Shown here in pieces: positions 1-13,600 of a DNA stretch of 64,000 nucleotides. The translations under genes were made by a program, and so were the position numbers. How positions within the stretch are numbered: position 1 is the first letter of the stretch; each line of letters opens with the position of its first letter. Under the pieces are notes generated by a model. That model saw only the letters and a list, made by a program, of their open reading frames with translations, did no database searches and was not told the origin of the DNA. This DNA is from Opisthocomus hoazin. Its lineage: Eukaryota; Chordata; Aves; Opisthocomiformes; Opisthocomidae. The DNA lies in assembly GCF_030867145.1 (NCBI RefSeq), contig NC_134433.1, forward strand, positions 11,297,216 to 11,361,215, given 5' to 3'.

Positions 1-1529
1 AAACCAATAAAGAGAACAGCCTAAGAAATAATCAGCTACTCTGTGATTTCAGTCACTTTGCGTAGCGCATGCAGGACTTAAAGCAGAGGCGCTTAGCATT
101 TCATGTGACACGTGGGCACTGCCATCACGCTCAGTCCTACTGCACACTAATAAAAAGGCAGCCGCAGTCCCAACTTTTCCAGAGTCCACAAAACTCTCAC
201 CTAAGGACAAAGCAGCCCTTGCAAGTGCCCTGCTCGCAGGCAGAAGCGACTGCGCCCAGGCCAGGTCTCTGCCTGGCAGGCAGGACTGAAGGGAACCCAT
301 GCGGCAACAGGCATTTGCAGGTGCGAGTTGGCAGCGGGGTGAGGGCTGGGGCGAGGCTGGACAGCCCGCGGCCGGAGCTGCCGCCCCTGCGCCCTCCCGG
401 CTGCCCCGCCAGCAACCGCCTGGTGCCGATGCACGGCGCTGCCAGTTGCTGTCTTGGGGCAGATCTCTTAGCTGGGGCACCTGCACATAGACACGATGTC
501 TCAACACGTCTACAGCAAAGGGAGAAGCAGGTTTGAGTGAAGGGTTTTTCCGGTTTAATCGTCCCATTTAGGTCCACACAAAACGCCTGAATTACTACAA
601 AAAAGTCACATTTTTATCACAACAAATACAACTTCAAGTGTTCAGGCTGTCCCAAGTAATGGTGTTTCTCTCCCTCGCTGTGCTTGCAGCGCATTCTGTT
701 TTGCTTACTCTCCTGGGCTACATGCCAGTAATAAGAAATAATCCGAATAGTTCACTCAAAAATAATATCACTTACTCTTCCAAGACCTCTTAAAAAAAAA
801 AACCAACACCCACAAAGAAGTCTCCAAGAGGTGCTCAGCATTTGGCCCTTGGTCCTGAAAGAAAACATTTTGGAGCCAAATATCCTCCGTTCTCAGTCAT
901 CTTTCTCTTTCAGTCTGACAAAAAAATTCAAACGCTTTCAAAAATAACTTTAAACCTCAAACTTTTTTTTTTTTTTTTTAAATGTGAAATTGGGAACGCT
1001 CACCAGGCCAGACCATGTAAATAAATACATTCCTTGTTCCAACAGGCTGACGGTATCTTAGCAACAAGGGAAATACCAGATAAATATTGGTCAGGCAGTA
1101 ACAGCAGAGGTAGGAAAGAAACCACCACGCATACAGACACACTCTTTCCCCTAGTTAGCCCTACGCTGAATGAGCGATGTAGCAGCAGGGGAAACTCACA
1201 GCCCGGACATGCAGACCCCAAGTAACCCTGGAACAATGAACTCCTGTCCTGCCAGGGCTGGGTAAGCAGCTCTGTTCCTCCAGCCAGGAAGGAACCACCT
1301 CCCTTTCCAAATACTGCTCTTGCAAAGACAACTCATCCTCTTTGGAGAGAGGCACAGGAATAGAAAGAGCCGCGCACCACACCCTCCGCAGGATCCTTTG
1401 TATCTCTGTGATTTTTAGTGCTGCGTCTGGGACAAGGAAAAGTCCTATTTGCTTGTTTTCACATGTCATTATTGCACACGCCTCCGTGGGAAGGGCACCA
1501 ATGGCACAGTTTACCCACAGGCCACTCAC
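1..1529 (-). other. MYO1C: MYO1C intron 3 (partial)
   Basis: This is noncoding sequence downstream, on the minus strand, of the last MYO1C exon in the window. The next expected exon, which leads into the P-loop region, is not seen here and must lie left of base 1. A GC-rich patch at about 330-440 and a 17-base T run at 963-979 are the only notable structures. A 172-codon minus frame over 49-567 has no similarity I recognise. It contains a splice-acceptor-like CTTTGCTGTAG near 490-510, but no myosin sequence follows it. Confidence 0.6.
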
Positions 1530-1645
1530 AGGTGAGGAGAAACTTCATAGAAGCTGACACCGCGGTATCGCTCCATGTTCTGTTTAGTGTAGATTTCCAG
1601 CTCCTTGTATGGATTAACAGACACCAGAACTGAGCCAATGTATGT
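1530..1645 (-). CDS. MYO1C: MYO1C motor-domain exon (third in window)
   Basis: A 116-nt exon. The acceptor is CTTTTTCAG before ACATACATTGG; the donor is GTGAGTGG after CCTCACCT. It encodes [19 protein letters not shown], then the conserved [15 protein letters not shown]. It starts in phase 0 and ends two bases into a Leu codon. The NPY motif and RYRG segment are typical of the myosin N-terminal motor subdomain just before the P-loop. Confidence 0.95.
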
Positions 1646-4600
1646 CTGAAAAAGAGAACATGAAGTGGAGAGGTTACAGAAGGTCTGGCAGCAGGTTCTC
1701 CCAAGCCCAGGCTGCTCTGAAGGCTGTATGTTGCTGACAAGGGCTGCCTGCGGTGGTGTGCTGGGGGTGCTACTGAGGGTTTCCAAGGGTGCTGCAGAAG
1801 TGAGCCCTTAGCACAGCGAGAATAACATTGCAGGAGTTACACTAGACACGTCATCCTTGTTGGAAAAAAACAGCACTTACAGTTTTAACACGCAAGAACA
1901 CTGGACTATTTCTGATGCGCCATTTGGGGCCAAGTTCAAGTCTGGGGTTGCTGAAAGCCCACTAGAGAGTGAATTTGTGAAATGGAAGAATGTGGTGCGA
2001 GTTGGATTTTCAGTGCTGGCAAGACCTGTAAATGCCAGTAGGCCTCAACTGGAGCACTGCAAGTGAGTCCCTACATCTGTTAACATGACAGCATCCCAGG
2101 CGAGCTCTGACACAAGCAACCACGGTCTATTAACCCCGATACCAGCGTCTCCAGATCCAGCTGCAGAGCAAAGCTACGGTACGTCTTCTGCAGCAGACAC
2201 CCAAATTCAGGTCACTGATGAAGACTTTGACTTCTGTCACTCTGCTACTCACATAGATCAGATTCTCCTTGAAGCGCTTACGCAGGTTTTCAATAAATGC
2301 TGCTTCGCTGGTGAAGTTCTCAAGCAGGACAAAATCCTGCACCCCGACACGGTCGCGGGCCGTCAGCGCGCTCTCCATGGTCAGCCGAATGCCGTTAGTC
2401 CCCGCTCCCTGCAACCAGAGCAGAGGAAGGTTGGGATATTGGCGGGTTTGGACACAGCTCACCAAGTCCACAAGAACCATTATCCACAATTACCCATGGA
2501 CCACCTATAAGTAGGAGAGGATACTAGAGCAACTCCACCACTGTTGAAAACGCTGGTCAATGTATACACTTTATCAATTGGTTTATACTAATTGCTTTGA
2601 TGGAAAACAAGCCAGCAGTGGGGAAAAGCTATTGCTAAGTTTCCAATAACTTTAAATCAATCAATCAAACAAGCATTTCATAAAGAGAGTAAAACTTGGA
2701 TTTCCTTTCCCAGGCATCCTTTAGCAGGAGTGAGACCGCAACGCATTCTCCTCTCTGCTTTTCTCTCTCATTTCTTAATGGGAAGTCATTTTGAGGTAAG
2801 GAATCTTTTATGACTAATGATTCATCATCTCATGAGCAAACAGCTTCACGCTGCTGACCAATTTAAAAGCTTTAGCAAGATACCCAATGGGAAAATTCTG
2901 GGAAAATTCAGAACTAACGAGAAATGGGCACTTCTGCATCCCATGCCACCATTATGAATTTAGACTGTGACACTGACATCTAACCCACGCATCAAGAGAC
3001 TTCTATTCCCTGACCCTCTTCTAAAGGTTACACTTTCAACGTGATGTGGTTCAGACACAACCATCTTTGGAAACACACGAGTCTGCTGACTTCTTACTTC
3101 ACTCAACCTCATGTACTAAAACAGGGAGAGGAAATGTGCACCAAGTGACTCAGTCATTACTTGCAGGGAAAATTTCTCCCCAGCGGACAGATGATGTACA
3201 AGGCACAGAGGACAAGAGACACTATAGAAATCAGAGACAGGAGACACAACGTATTAAAGCATTCGCCTCACATCTGTCTGCATCTCCTTATCATATTCTT
3301 TAAGCCTTCTTACTCTGCAAACTCCTCGCAGCAAGCACCCTTCTCCTAAGTCATTTCCCTAAAGCACTAATGCATTTCAGAGAATCCATCATTATATTCT
3401 GGGATGTTGCCATCACTCGCACAAACACCACTGGAGCTTGTGCCTAAATGGGCTCACGCACTAATAGCAATAGCCAGGCACCCTCTCCTGTATTAGTGTT
3501 ACAAACCGGGAATGCCGGACCCCTGATGCAACGCTGTCGTCCAGCCCCAAAACCCTGCACAATGATGTAGATGATTTTTGCTGACTCACGTTGTCAGGTA
3601 GTTCCTTTCTGCTCCTTCTCAAGATATAATAGTGGTCAGAGCACAGGGACTGATGGCGTGCAGGGAAAAAAAAATAAAAACAACCTTGGTCAGAAGAAAA
3701 TTTAGAAGTTTTGTTAAGTAGTAATAAAGGCAAGTCCCACTGAAGTATAAATTTGGGCCCATATGGGTGCATATTCCCTCAGTCTGCTGTTGTTTAGACT
3801 TATCAATCATTTACCAATATAGTTTTCCCTATTTGTGCAAGTTATCACTGGCTTCCTCCCTGCAAGCCCAGCACCTGGGTGTAAGTCACTGCATGAAACT
3901 AGCAGCTTTCAGAAAGAAAAATTAATTCCTACAATTTGCTACTATGAAATCTCAAATCCAGATCCACTCTAATGGCTCAAACACCACAAAGAAATATCAT
4001 TTTAATTTCCCTTTATTTTTTTCAAATTAGTCTCATGGTCTGGAAGGCCTGATTTCTCAGCTTTGAAAGATTCAGTCTGGAAGCAATTCTGCAGATACTT
4101 TCATCAGCAATCTTTATAAAATGCCCCAAACGTTCCAAGCCAATTCCTCCACACCTGCAGCAAAACGCTGTTGGCTTCTTCTACCCTCTTTGCCAAGGTG
4201 GAGAGGAAAGGGATAAGCGCTGGAGCAGAACGGTGGTGAGATAAAGGACAACCCTGGCAAAGGAAATCGAGATAAATCACATACAAATAAACTCTGCCTA
4301 GAAAGCAGAATCCTTCTATCAGAGCAGTGCAATCCTGGAGCAGGTTTTAGACAAGGTAATGGGAACAAAGGCAAAACCAACAGAAAATAACTAGTTTTCA
4401 AGTGGGTAAGTTTATGAATACAGTTTTAAAACACAGCTGCCTCAAAAGCAACTGAGGAGAAATTTCCACCCTCACAGAGTTAATCCAAGTTTTTATAATC
4501 CTAAAGACTTTCACAGAAAATGTCACTCAGCAGTTTCAGCAGCTCTTTGATCAGCCACTCCCTCCAGCTCAGGACAAGCTGACCCCAGCTGTACCCATCC

Positions 4601-7600
4601 AGCAATTCGTCCTACTTGCAACACAGCAAATTGCACTTGGGCCGCCTCCCCTGGGACAGGCATTTAAGGCTAAGCAGCTTTCAGTTTCCTCCACGCTCTT
4701 CTCTTCTCAGTCAACTCCAACCTCTCTCCATGAGAACAGAATAACTACCTGAAATTTTCAGTCAGTTTAAAAAAACAACAACAACAAAACTAAATGCAGC
4801 TTCTCAGCAAGAAATAAATGCGACCAGGTTACCCAGATGACGTGATGCAGTCAGATTCTCCAGAATATAAACTTCAATCCCAGTGTTGTACCCTCCCAAG
4901 CCTAAGTTCAATGCAAATATAAACGTCAGTCATAAACCACAGCTGAGCAATATGCGCTTCTGTGCCAGGATTTGCTCATTTGCTTTATTGCTTATGTCCA
5001 AATCTACCACCAACTTAAAATGTCAACATTAACTATTTGACTGCCAATAACTTAAACAGATGCAATGTAAAAGGAGGTGAAAATAAATCCTTTTTGGAAA
5101 ACAGAAATAGAACGGTAATGCAGAAGGAAGAAAGTGGTGAAAAAGGACACTATTTAGAAAAAAATAATTACAGTGATGACCATACTTCCTACTGAATGAG
5201 TATGACAGTAAAGCACTGAATAAACTCAAATGTTAGTTATTTTATGTTAGCAGGCAGACATCAAATCCGGTGGCTGTAAATTAATGCTAGAAAACCCAGT
5301 CTGTGGGGTTAAATATGTTACAGTGAAGCTAATTAACCATTAAAGCAGTTTGCCTATGGACAAGACTGGCTCCCTGAGCATCTCTGCAGCGGACAGATTT
5401 ATCTCTGCCAAAACGCCTCCGGCTGACGTACAGCTCACTTACAACCCCCCCTGCTCTGCGCTATGCCAGAGATCAGCCTGGACAACTCTGAAAGCCCTGT
5501 GGCAGGGAGTACGTATTCCAGATAATTAGGAGAACATAGGCTGCGAGGGCCTGATCAGACTCTTCCGTGTGAAAAATCACTTTTCCTTGAAGCTGCTAAG
5601 AGAGTACAGTGGTAGGCGAGATGTTCTGACGGGGAGAACACAGGCGAAAGGGCCGTCCCATCTGCCCTCTGCGCAGCTGCGGCCTTTGGCTTGCGCTGGC
5701 TCTAGTGCTTGTGCAATAAGCTTGACTGGAAATCTGACATGGATTAAAACTAACTCAGATTTTTTATTTTTTAATTAATTTAGGTCATTTTCCCACACTG
5801 GTTCCACACATACTCACTCGCAATGGCCAACAGATACAGCAACACAAGACTGGGACCGGCAGTGGAAAGCGTTCCAGCAGCAGGGCCAGCTTCTGCTGTT
5901 TTTAAGCACTTGTGAAGCACCCACCTAAGAGACAAGTTCGGTGCAGTCTAACGGCTCAGCACCACCAAACCGGAGCGCATCTCCCTCCTTCGGACTTTGC
6001 CTCCCTGGCACGTGCTCACAGGAGCAGCTACCTGTCTCAGCTGAACCAAGGCAACTCACTAAGCCAGTAAAACGACGACCAGGAGGAAAGCAGCTGGTAG
6101 TTTTCTGTCACCACAGCGAGCGGAATCCCGTTACCATGGGATCAAGGCAAGCGTCAGACCCAGAGCAAGGAGAAAAGGGAGCACAGGTGCCCTCCTGACA
6201 GTAACAGGCAGCTAGGTTAGCTCAGCCATGTGCAACTTCACCCTGCCTACAGGAAACAAAAGGTGGACCAGGCTAAGAATCCCAGCCTTTGTAGGATATA
6301 TCATAGAACACCACACCCAGCCCAGGCTGCAAACAGGGAATTGCAAAAATCTGAGCAATCTCCATCTGATCTTGGTGCCTGTGGGCTTAGGAGCGCCCAT
6401 GCCTTCTCTCAAACTGGCCTTTTATCCCTTACTAAAATCACTGTCCTGATGGTCACTCCTGCCTGAGAGTACAAGCTGACTTTTGCCACTGTGTTTCTCA
6501 AACCCAACCCGAGGTATGGTTCCAAGGGACTCATTCCCACACTATTTTAACCCACTCTTTGCTTTTAATCTCTTCTCCAGAGCCGTCAGCACAACAGTGG
6601 CTCACTGCCAGGAGAGGAAAAGCCATCACTCCTGAATGGTGGGGACCAAGCCAGTGCAATTACCAAAGCAGTACTACTTCCACATGCCTTTTTCTTCCGT
6701 ATGATTAGATTTTGGGAAAGGCTTTCAGCTGGTGTAAATTGGTGCTGCTGAATGCAGCCTGCAGAGCCAGGTTTACGTTGGCTGAGGTTCCAGCCTTTCT
6801 TTGTATTCATACAACAGAGTCAACAAGACCAGAAAACACCCTTTGCAAACAGCTCCTGGGAGTACAAAAGCACTCAAGACTATACCAAAGAGTTTCCTAA
6901 ACTGAACTGGTAAGTCTCTGACATGTTATTGTGAAGGTGTAAATAAATATTTTTCTTTTAAACAATGCTAAATGCTAAAGGATGATACTCTCCTCTGCTT
7001 AGGACTTGGAGATCCAATACACCTCAAAAATGAAAACCAAGACCTTTTGCTCCACACAACAAAATCCACAGTACTGGAGTCAGTCAGTCTGAGCACATCA
7101 GGGAAATTTTCTTTCATGAAGGAAAGATGGAAGGCAACTCTGCCACGAGCACAGGAGTTCAGGGACGATGTGAACTGAGCAAGAAACTTCCACCACCACT
7201 CTGCTCTGTCCATCGGCTGGTCTACGGCCATGCGACACCCGGCAGCCCAACATGTGTGTAGGAAGGAGTCTTTTACACCAACATCTCCCAGCCTTGATTC
7301 TCACAGAGGGGCACCTGAGCAGTCAGTGTTGGCGCAGCAATTCCAGACACCCAAGCGCTGCTTACAGCCGAGAGAACAGGCAGCACCTGGCAGCTCAGGC
7401 AACTCACTCCTTCCTGGAGCATCCGTGAGTGACGCGCGTGAAAGCACCCAGAGCTCTCAAAGTCCTACGGAGCAGGGATGCTTTATAATCATCTGATTTA
7501 GAAAGAAAAGTCACAGCACGTAAACAAGATTTCTTCTTCGCCATCTAAAAATGGATGTTTTAATCTTTTCCTCTGACAGTGCATTTTTACAAATTAGCCA

Positions 7601-10600
7601 GTATCCATTCAGCAGACCAGGAGCCTTGCACTAAAACGACCGCAGGCAGTGGGTGCCATATGGGAAGAGGGAGGCATCTTTATCTCGGTATCAAGCAAAT
7701 GATGATTGATCTGTGGGTTCCAGAAATAGTTACACAGCCAGGAACGGAAGAACAGGCAAAAAGCAAATGTGAGTGGGAAGGGAAATTCAGATTAGATTCT
7801 GGAAGACAATAAGAAGTCTGAACCAAGAATGAACTTCTTGTGGGGAGGTGGCAGTTAAAACGCATTTGTCTCCTGGATAGTATGACATTCTTTGCTGTCA
7901 TGCCAAAGATGCAGGAAGGAAAAAAAGTTTCCTCTGATTTCTGCTCCACTCTACAGCCTGGGAAAGGGTTTGGACACGGCATGGGCTAGACAGCAGAGCA
8001 GACAAAAATCAACTATTTTATCCAGGGCCTCAGTTCCTGAGGTGCAGAATGGGATAGCTCTTCTTTCCTTTTACATGGAGAAAGCAGTAATGAAAACAAC
8101 TGAGGTGGACCTGGACCAAGGATCTTAGTCAAGCACTTGCTGCCTGCCAGCGAATCTCTGACAGACTGAAGTGCAGCCGCGTAGGATCCTTCTCCCTTTT
8201 GCCACACAAAGTTAGCTGCACATTTTGGACACAGGAAACTCTATTGGTCTACAGCTGGGTTGGAAAGAGGGTTCCCTGAGAGGCAGCTCCGCATGTCACG
8301 CAAAAATCCTCTGCAACCCACCACAAGGGGTTATCTGCGCTTTCGGAAGCCACCTGAGCTCAGACAACAACTTCTACCACCCTAATCTCAACTCTGATGA
8401 CACAGACTAGTAAAGGGAACAACTTCAACTCGCTCAAAAAAGTTACCATGTCAGCAGCTGCCACTCAAGGACTGTTTGATAGCAGAATCAGTTTTTATTC
8501 TTGCTTCTTCTAGAGCAATACATTGCCAACAAAGGAGCGTCTGGAACCAGGAGCACTTGCCAATGCTCAGAACCTGGTTCTCCCTCTCTGGTACTTCCCT
8601 CCTGATCCCAAAATAATGTTGAATGGATTTAACTATAGAATACATTATTCAAAAATGATATTAAGGAGGGAATTGCCACTTCCTTGACTAACTTCTGTAA
8701 ACAATTTATTTTGAAGTCTTCCATATTTTAAGTAGGGAAAAACTGGAATACATTAAAACATAAATAATCAGAAATAAAGGGTAAGCAAGCTTATGCTCCT
8801 CTCACAAAGATTTGCTATGTCCCCACTAGCAAACCGCCTAGAAGTTCAGGTTCTGCCTCCCTCACTTTCCAAGCTACAGAACCATTTAATCTCCCACCCT
8901 AAAATGCAAAGCAGAATGGGAAATGTGAGCAATGTATCACACTGTGTGCATTATTTTAAGTATCTATTAAATGCACGTAGGTCGTGGTGAGTTAGAACTG
9001 TCAAAGCAAAAATTTAATCTTTTGAAAAACAATAATGCAGGATGACGATGTTGCTGCAATTAATCAGGACTCAACATATTAATCAATGACATTTGACATT
9101 TGCAACATTTAGGATAATAAGAAACCATATCTAAGGAACTCAAATGTAAATTAGAAGTGCAAGTTATGATGGACGAGAAATCAAAGAAAGCCATGGAGAT
9201 TTGCATGGAAAGCAGGTAATATAATTTGTTCAATGTTTATAACATAATAATTTTTTCTAGACTTTACTTTTTTTGGGGGGTGGGAGGCAAATTAGGAAAA
9301 AAGAGAAGCAATTGGTAGTGAAAAGAAAAAAGTATTCATAAGAACTGATTTGAAGGAGAAGAAAAATATTTAGCTCTTAGAGGGGACGCTGATATTTTAA
9401 TCAAGCAGCTAAATATAAAGTAGCAGTAAGAAAAATGAACAAGGCAAACCAGAAAGGTCACCAAGGCTGCAAAAGTAAATACACTGAATTTCTATATTTA
9501 GGGATCTGACATTTTTGCTCCTGAACAGATGGCAAAAGCTGTTCCTAGTTAAAAGATGTTGCTGATCACAGGATACACAGCAGCACTACCTGTGACCACA
9601 GGCCTGTGCATCCCACAGTAGCGTCAGAAGACAAACAGGTGGCATAGAAAGCAAAAACTCGGATCACTGCCCTTCCAAGTGAGCTTTGCCATTGACTTCC
9701 CGGTCAGATCGAGCAGGTGAGAGGGGAGCAGAGGCTCAAACGCTGGCCTGCAGATAGGAATCACGGCGTGCACGTGCTCCTCCTGCCTCCCAGCTTGCTG
9801 CAATGGGGTGCTGCCCCTGTGCCCTTACTCACAGCGCTCTGATTCCCTCTAAACGCTCGTTCCCCTCTAAACGCACACGTCCTTTCGCCTCTCTCACTAC
9901 CCATATCGGGGTTCTCGCACTCTTACTCTTGCAGCACTCTGCCCTTACCCACACCGTATGTTCCACCTTCTCCGCTGGATTCCACACGCCCCACACAACC
10001 ATTTCAGACCTTTATGTCTTTCAAAGATAGCAAAACTTTCCTAACAGAACAAGGGCTCCAGCGCACTCCCGGGGCATGCGAAGGGCACTTCCACATCCAC
10101 ATGTTCTCTCCAGGAATATCAAGCAACCACCCTAGACAACACCACTGCTTATCACACTTTCATGTACCACATCTAGAAACCTTTTTCTATATCCACTGCT
10201 GTACAGAGGTCTGCTGGCTCCACCGTCCTCCATGCCAATAGAAATCCAAGCATAAGCCTCTCGAGCACGATCATCTCCACCTGCAAACGCGCTGCCGCAG
10301 GGAGGGACTAGGCAGGTCCTCCAGAAGCTCTGCGCTTCCCTTCATTACCCAGACCCTTTTGCAGACAGTGGTCAGCACTAGACTACTGGGCAAAACGTGC
10401 AAGGATCTCTAGATTGAGCAGGTATGAGATACTCCAATCCCATGCTAACTCTTCCTCAGCAGTCAGAATGCTTAAATCTACAGACATGATGTTTTCACTC
10501 CTCTTCCTAAATTTGGTCAGTTTACCAATTAAAGCCTGGAACATTATTACGCAGTCAAAAGCCCACATACACTTTTTTATAACGTTTCCTCATTCTTGAC

Positions 10601-13600
10601 CTCAACATCATCGAGTGTCAGTGAATTCCATGGCCCAATTATGCATTGTATGAAAATAATTTTTGCATATTTTTGGCAACTTTTATCTTAACTTAATGTT
10701 CCTCTTTGCACGTGACAACACAGAAAAAGTGAGCTCATGATCTGCCTTCTCTGTGGCACTATGTATTTTTTTTTTTCCTCCTCTCTTACTCATCTCTTTT
10801 TCCAGGTACCGATCATAGCTTTTGTAATCTTTCGCCACACATTCATTCTCCTAAACTCCAGGTGGTTGTCCTGCAATGCAGTACGCAGACTCAAGCTTTG
10901 TGGTTACTGCTAAAATACGGACAAAGTTTTGCTAAAGTAAATACACCCTGGAGGAACCGAATGGCAGCGAGTCCTGAAGCAGGTATTTCCTGCTGTTCCC
11001 CAGCGTGGTAGTCACAGAGCAAGCAGCCCAGGTCCCTGGGAAGGACGCAAGTAGAGACGAGCACTGTACATTCATATCCTCATGCCCCTTCCACCCAAGC
11101 AAAAGCTCCACCCTTCCTTTCCCCTAAAGCAGAGCACGGCTTTCCCCCTCTCTTCCCACTTTCTCAACTCCCACCTTGGCTTCCTCCTCAAAACATGTAT
11201 CTTCTGGGGGGTTTTTTCCTATTTCAACCCCTTCCCATCACTTTCCAATGAAATGGTCTTTCGCAAAGCAGGCTGAAGCGTTTCACTTTCCGGCTGAAAC
11301 ACTGAAAATTTCTCTCCCCTCTTCTCAGACTAGAAACACATCTGAAAGCTGCAAAACCACCAAAACTGTTTAATAAAACTTACTGCGCCTCTGAACTTCA
11401 TTTCTGCCTCCTGCCAGCTCCCACAGCACTTGCAGAGACTTAGTTTACGCTGCTGAAAAAAGCAGGAATCTGAGGACAAGTTCTCTCTTCTGTCAGTTGC
11501 TTTTTTTTTCATGACATTTTCGGTGCAGTCAGAACTCCCTCCCCTCCCACCAGCTCTTACTGGAGCATCCTGGAGAGGGCGAGGAACTCTCCTCCCCTCC
11601 CAAAGAGGAGAGACCGATGTGCACAGATCATGAAAGGCAGTCCCAGAGAGAAGAGTTCAGCTGTCCTCTGCCTGCGGAGTCCCCGCTGCCCAGCGACAGG
11701 GAAAAATGGAAAGAAAAGTAATCACAGGCGCCGGAAAACCTGGGGCAGAGCCCAACACGCAAAACCACAGCAAACATGACACGAAGGGATATGCTCCATT
11801 ACGGCAAGTTTTTGCATTGAAAACAGCAGCATCATCAAGGGGGCTCCCCGAACACAGTACCAACTCACCCCAACCACAGCAAAATCTCCTGGGCTTACAG
11901 CTACGCTTGGAGTCACTCTCTCAGCAAATTAAAGGACCACAAAGAGTCTATGGGTAAGACGTCATTTTCCTTCTCTGCCCTAGCAAGGACTTAGCATATT
12001 GGCTCAACAATATTTTATTCCAGAAATATTTTGAGACATCCACCCTCAAAACACCCAGTCTGTATGGAGGTTGCCGAGGTCCTTACCACAAAATAACCTA
12101 CGCTACCAAGTGAGACCCTTCCTTGTGTTGCCCTTCATCTCCAGCCCTTGCAAACAGAAGTAGCACGTTCACCTGCCTCTGAGGCTGTAAGGGTTTGGTC
12201 TCACACAAAAAAAATAAGCGGCCATAGCTACACCAAGAGTGTGAATAACCACCCCCACCCAGAGATAAGGGCACTCTGACCAAAATCAAAATGTATATGC
12301 AGCCTTCACTAGCATTAGGTGGAAAGTGAAAGGACAAGAGGCAATGGACACAAGCTGGAATAAGGGAAATTCCAATAAGACATTAGAAATTTTTTTTTCC
12401 ACCACAAGTGCTGTCAAATACTGGAACAGGGACCCCAAGAATTTGTGAAACTCCATCCTTGGAGTTATCTGAGACTCAACCAGAAAATGCCTGAGCAACC
12501 TGACCTAAACTGGCCCTGCTTGGAAGTGGGGTCAGACCAGAGATCTCCATAGGTCTCTTCCAACCTAAAATTATTCTATGATTCTATTAATTATTTTGCT
12601 CCTCCATGGTCTAAGCTATGCGTCCATCCTAAATGAATTACAGGTATAGCAAATACAGCTACAGCATATTGCCCTGGCACAGGGCCCAGCCAAGGTATAC
12701 CACCCTTCAGGTATTTCAGGTCCCAAGTAGTTCACGTGAGAGCATGCAAAGCTGCTGGCTGGCAGCTGCACAGGAGGCCAGGCAGACCCCTGAAGGAGGA
12801 GAGTTCTGCCCTGAACCAGAGGACCTTGCATTTCCAAGCATCAGTGACTAAAAAATTAGTCAGCCATTTGATCTGACTTGCACATCTGACTACCGAAGAT
12901 GATGGGTTCCTGTCTGCAAGTCTCCCAACACAGGTAATCACAATCTGCATAAAGCATATTGCCACCCATTTCTCCTTTACACCACCCTCTCCCAGACACC
13001 TCTCTGAGTGGTGTGTGATATGGGACTACAATTAGCCAAGAGGGTGGCAAATGGCTACAACTAGATGCACATTTATCCACAGCATACAAGGCATCACACA
13101 CAGGGCAAAACACCTAGCTTGCACCCGCAGTTAGGAGGTCTCAAATTTAGTCTAAAACTACAGACTCACCAGCTGAATTTTCAGAGGTCGGTTGCTCTAA
13201 ACGCACGTGGCCACATCTTCACTGAGCAAACATCAGCCTGATCCAAACAACACCTAATTTTCCACAAGAACCTTATAAAAATTAATGGGAACATAATCTT
13301 TCCTGCTGTACATCATCTTCTGAAAAGAGACTGCTGCAGACTCTCTCTTGCATCTGCTCGAACACTTCTGAAATTTAGGTATCACACTGAATGTCAGCTG
13401 TCATGACCAGTTCACTACCTAACGCCGGTGAACAGAGGTGGCAAACTGAATAAAGGCCTTTTATCATCATAAAACTTTTCTGGAGGATATTATTTTTCTT
13501 AAGTGGGGAAGGCTTTTCTCATGATCATAGGATAACAGAAGAAAGCAGAAATAAACCAATTCTCTTTCTCTAAGGGCCACAGAGCCTTTTTAGGTGTATT

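Noticed and set aside
49-567. 172-codon minus frame near the left edge as a further MYO1C exon
   Set aside because: The expected next myosin segment (about FAVADTVYRAL) is absent; the SPFAVDV match comes from an acceptor-like TTTGCTGTAG and does not continue.
2085-2510. 141-codon plus frame
   Set aside because: It is antisense to the MYO1C MES exon, whose splice sites and protein match are clear.
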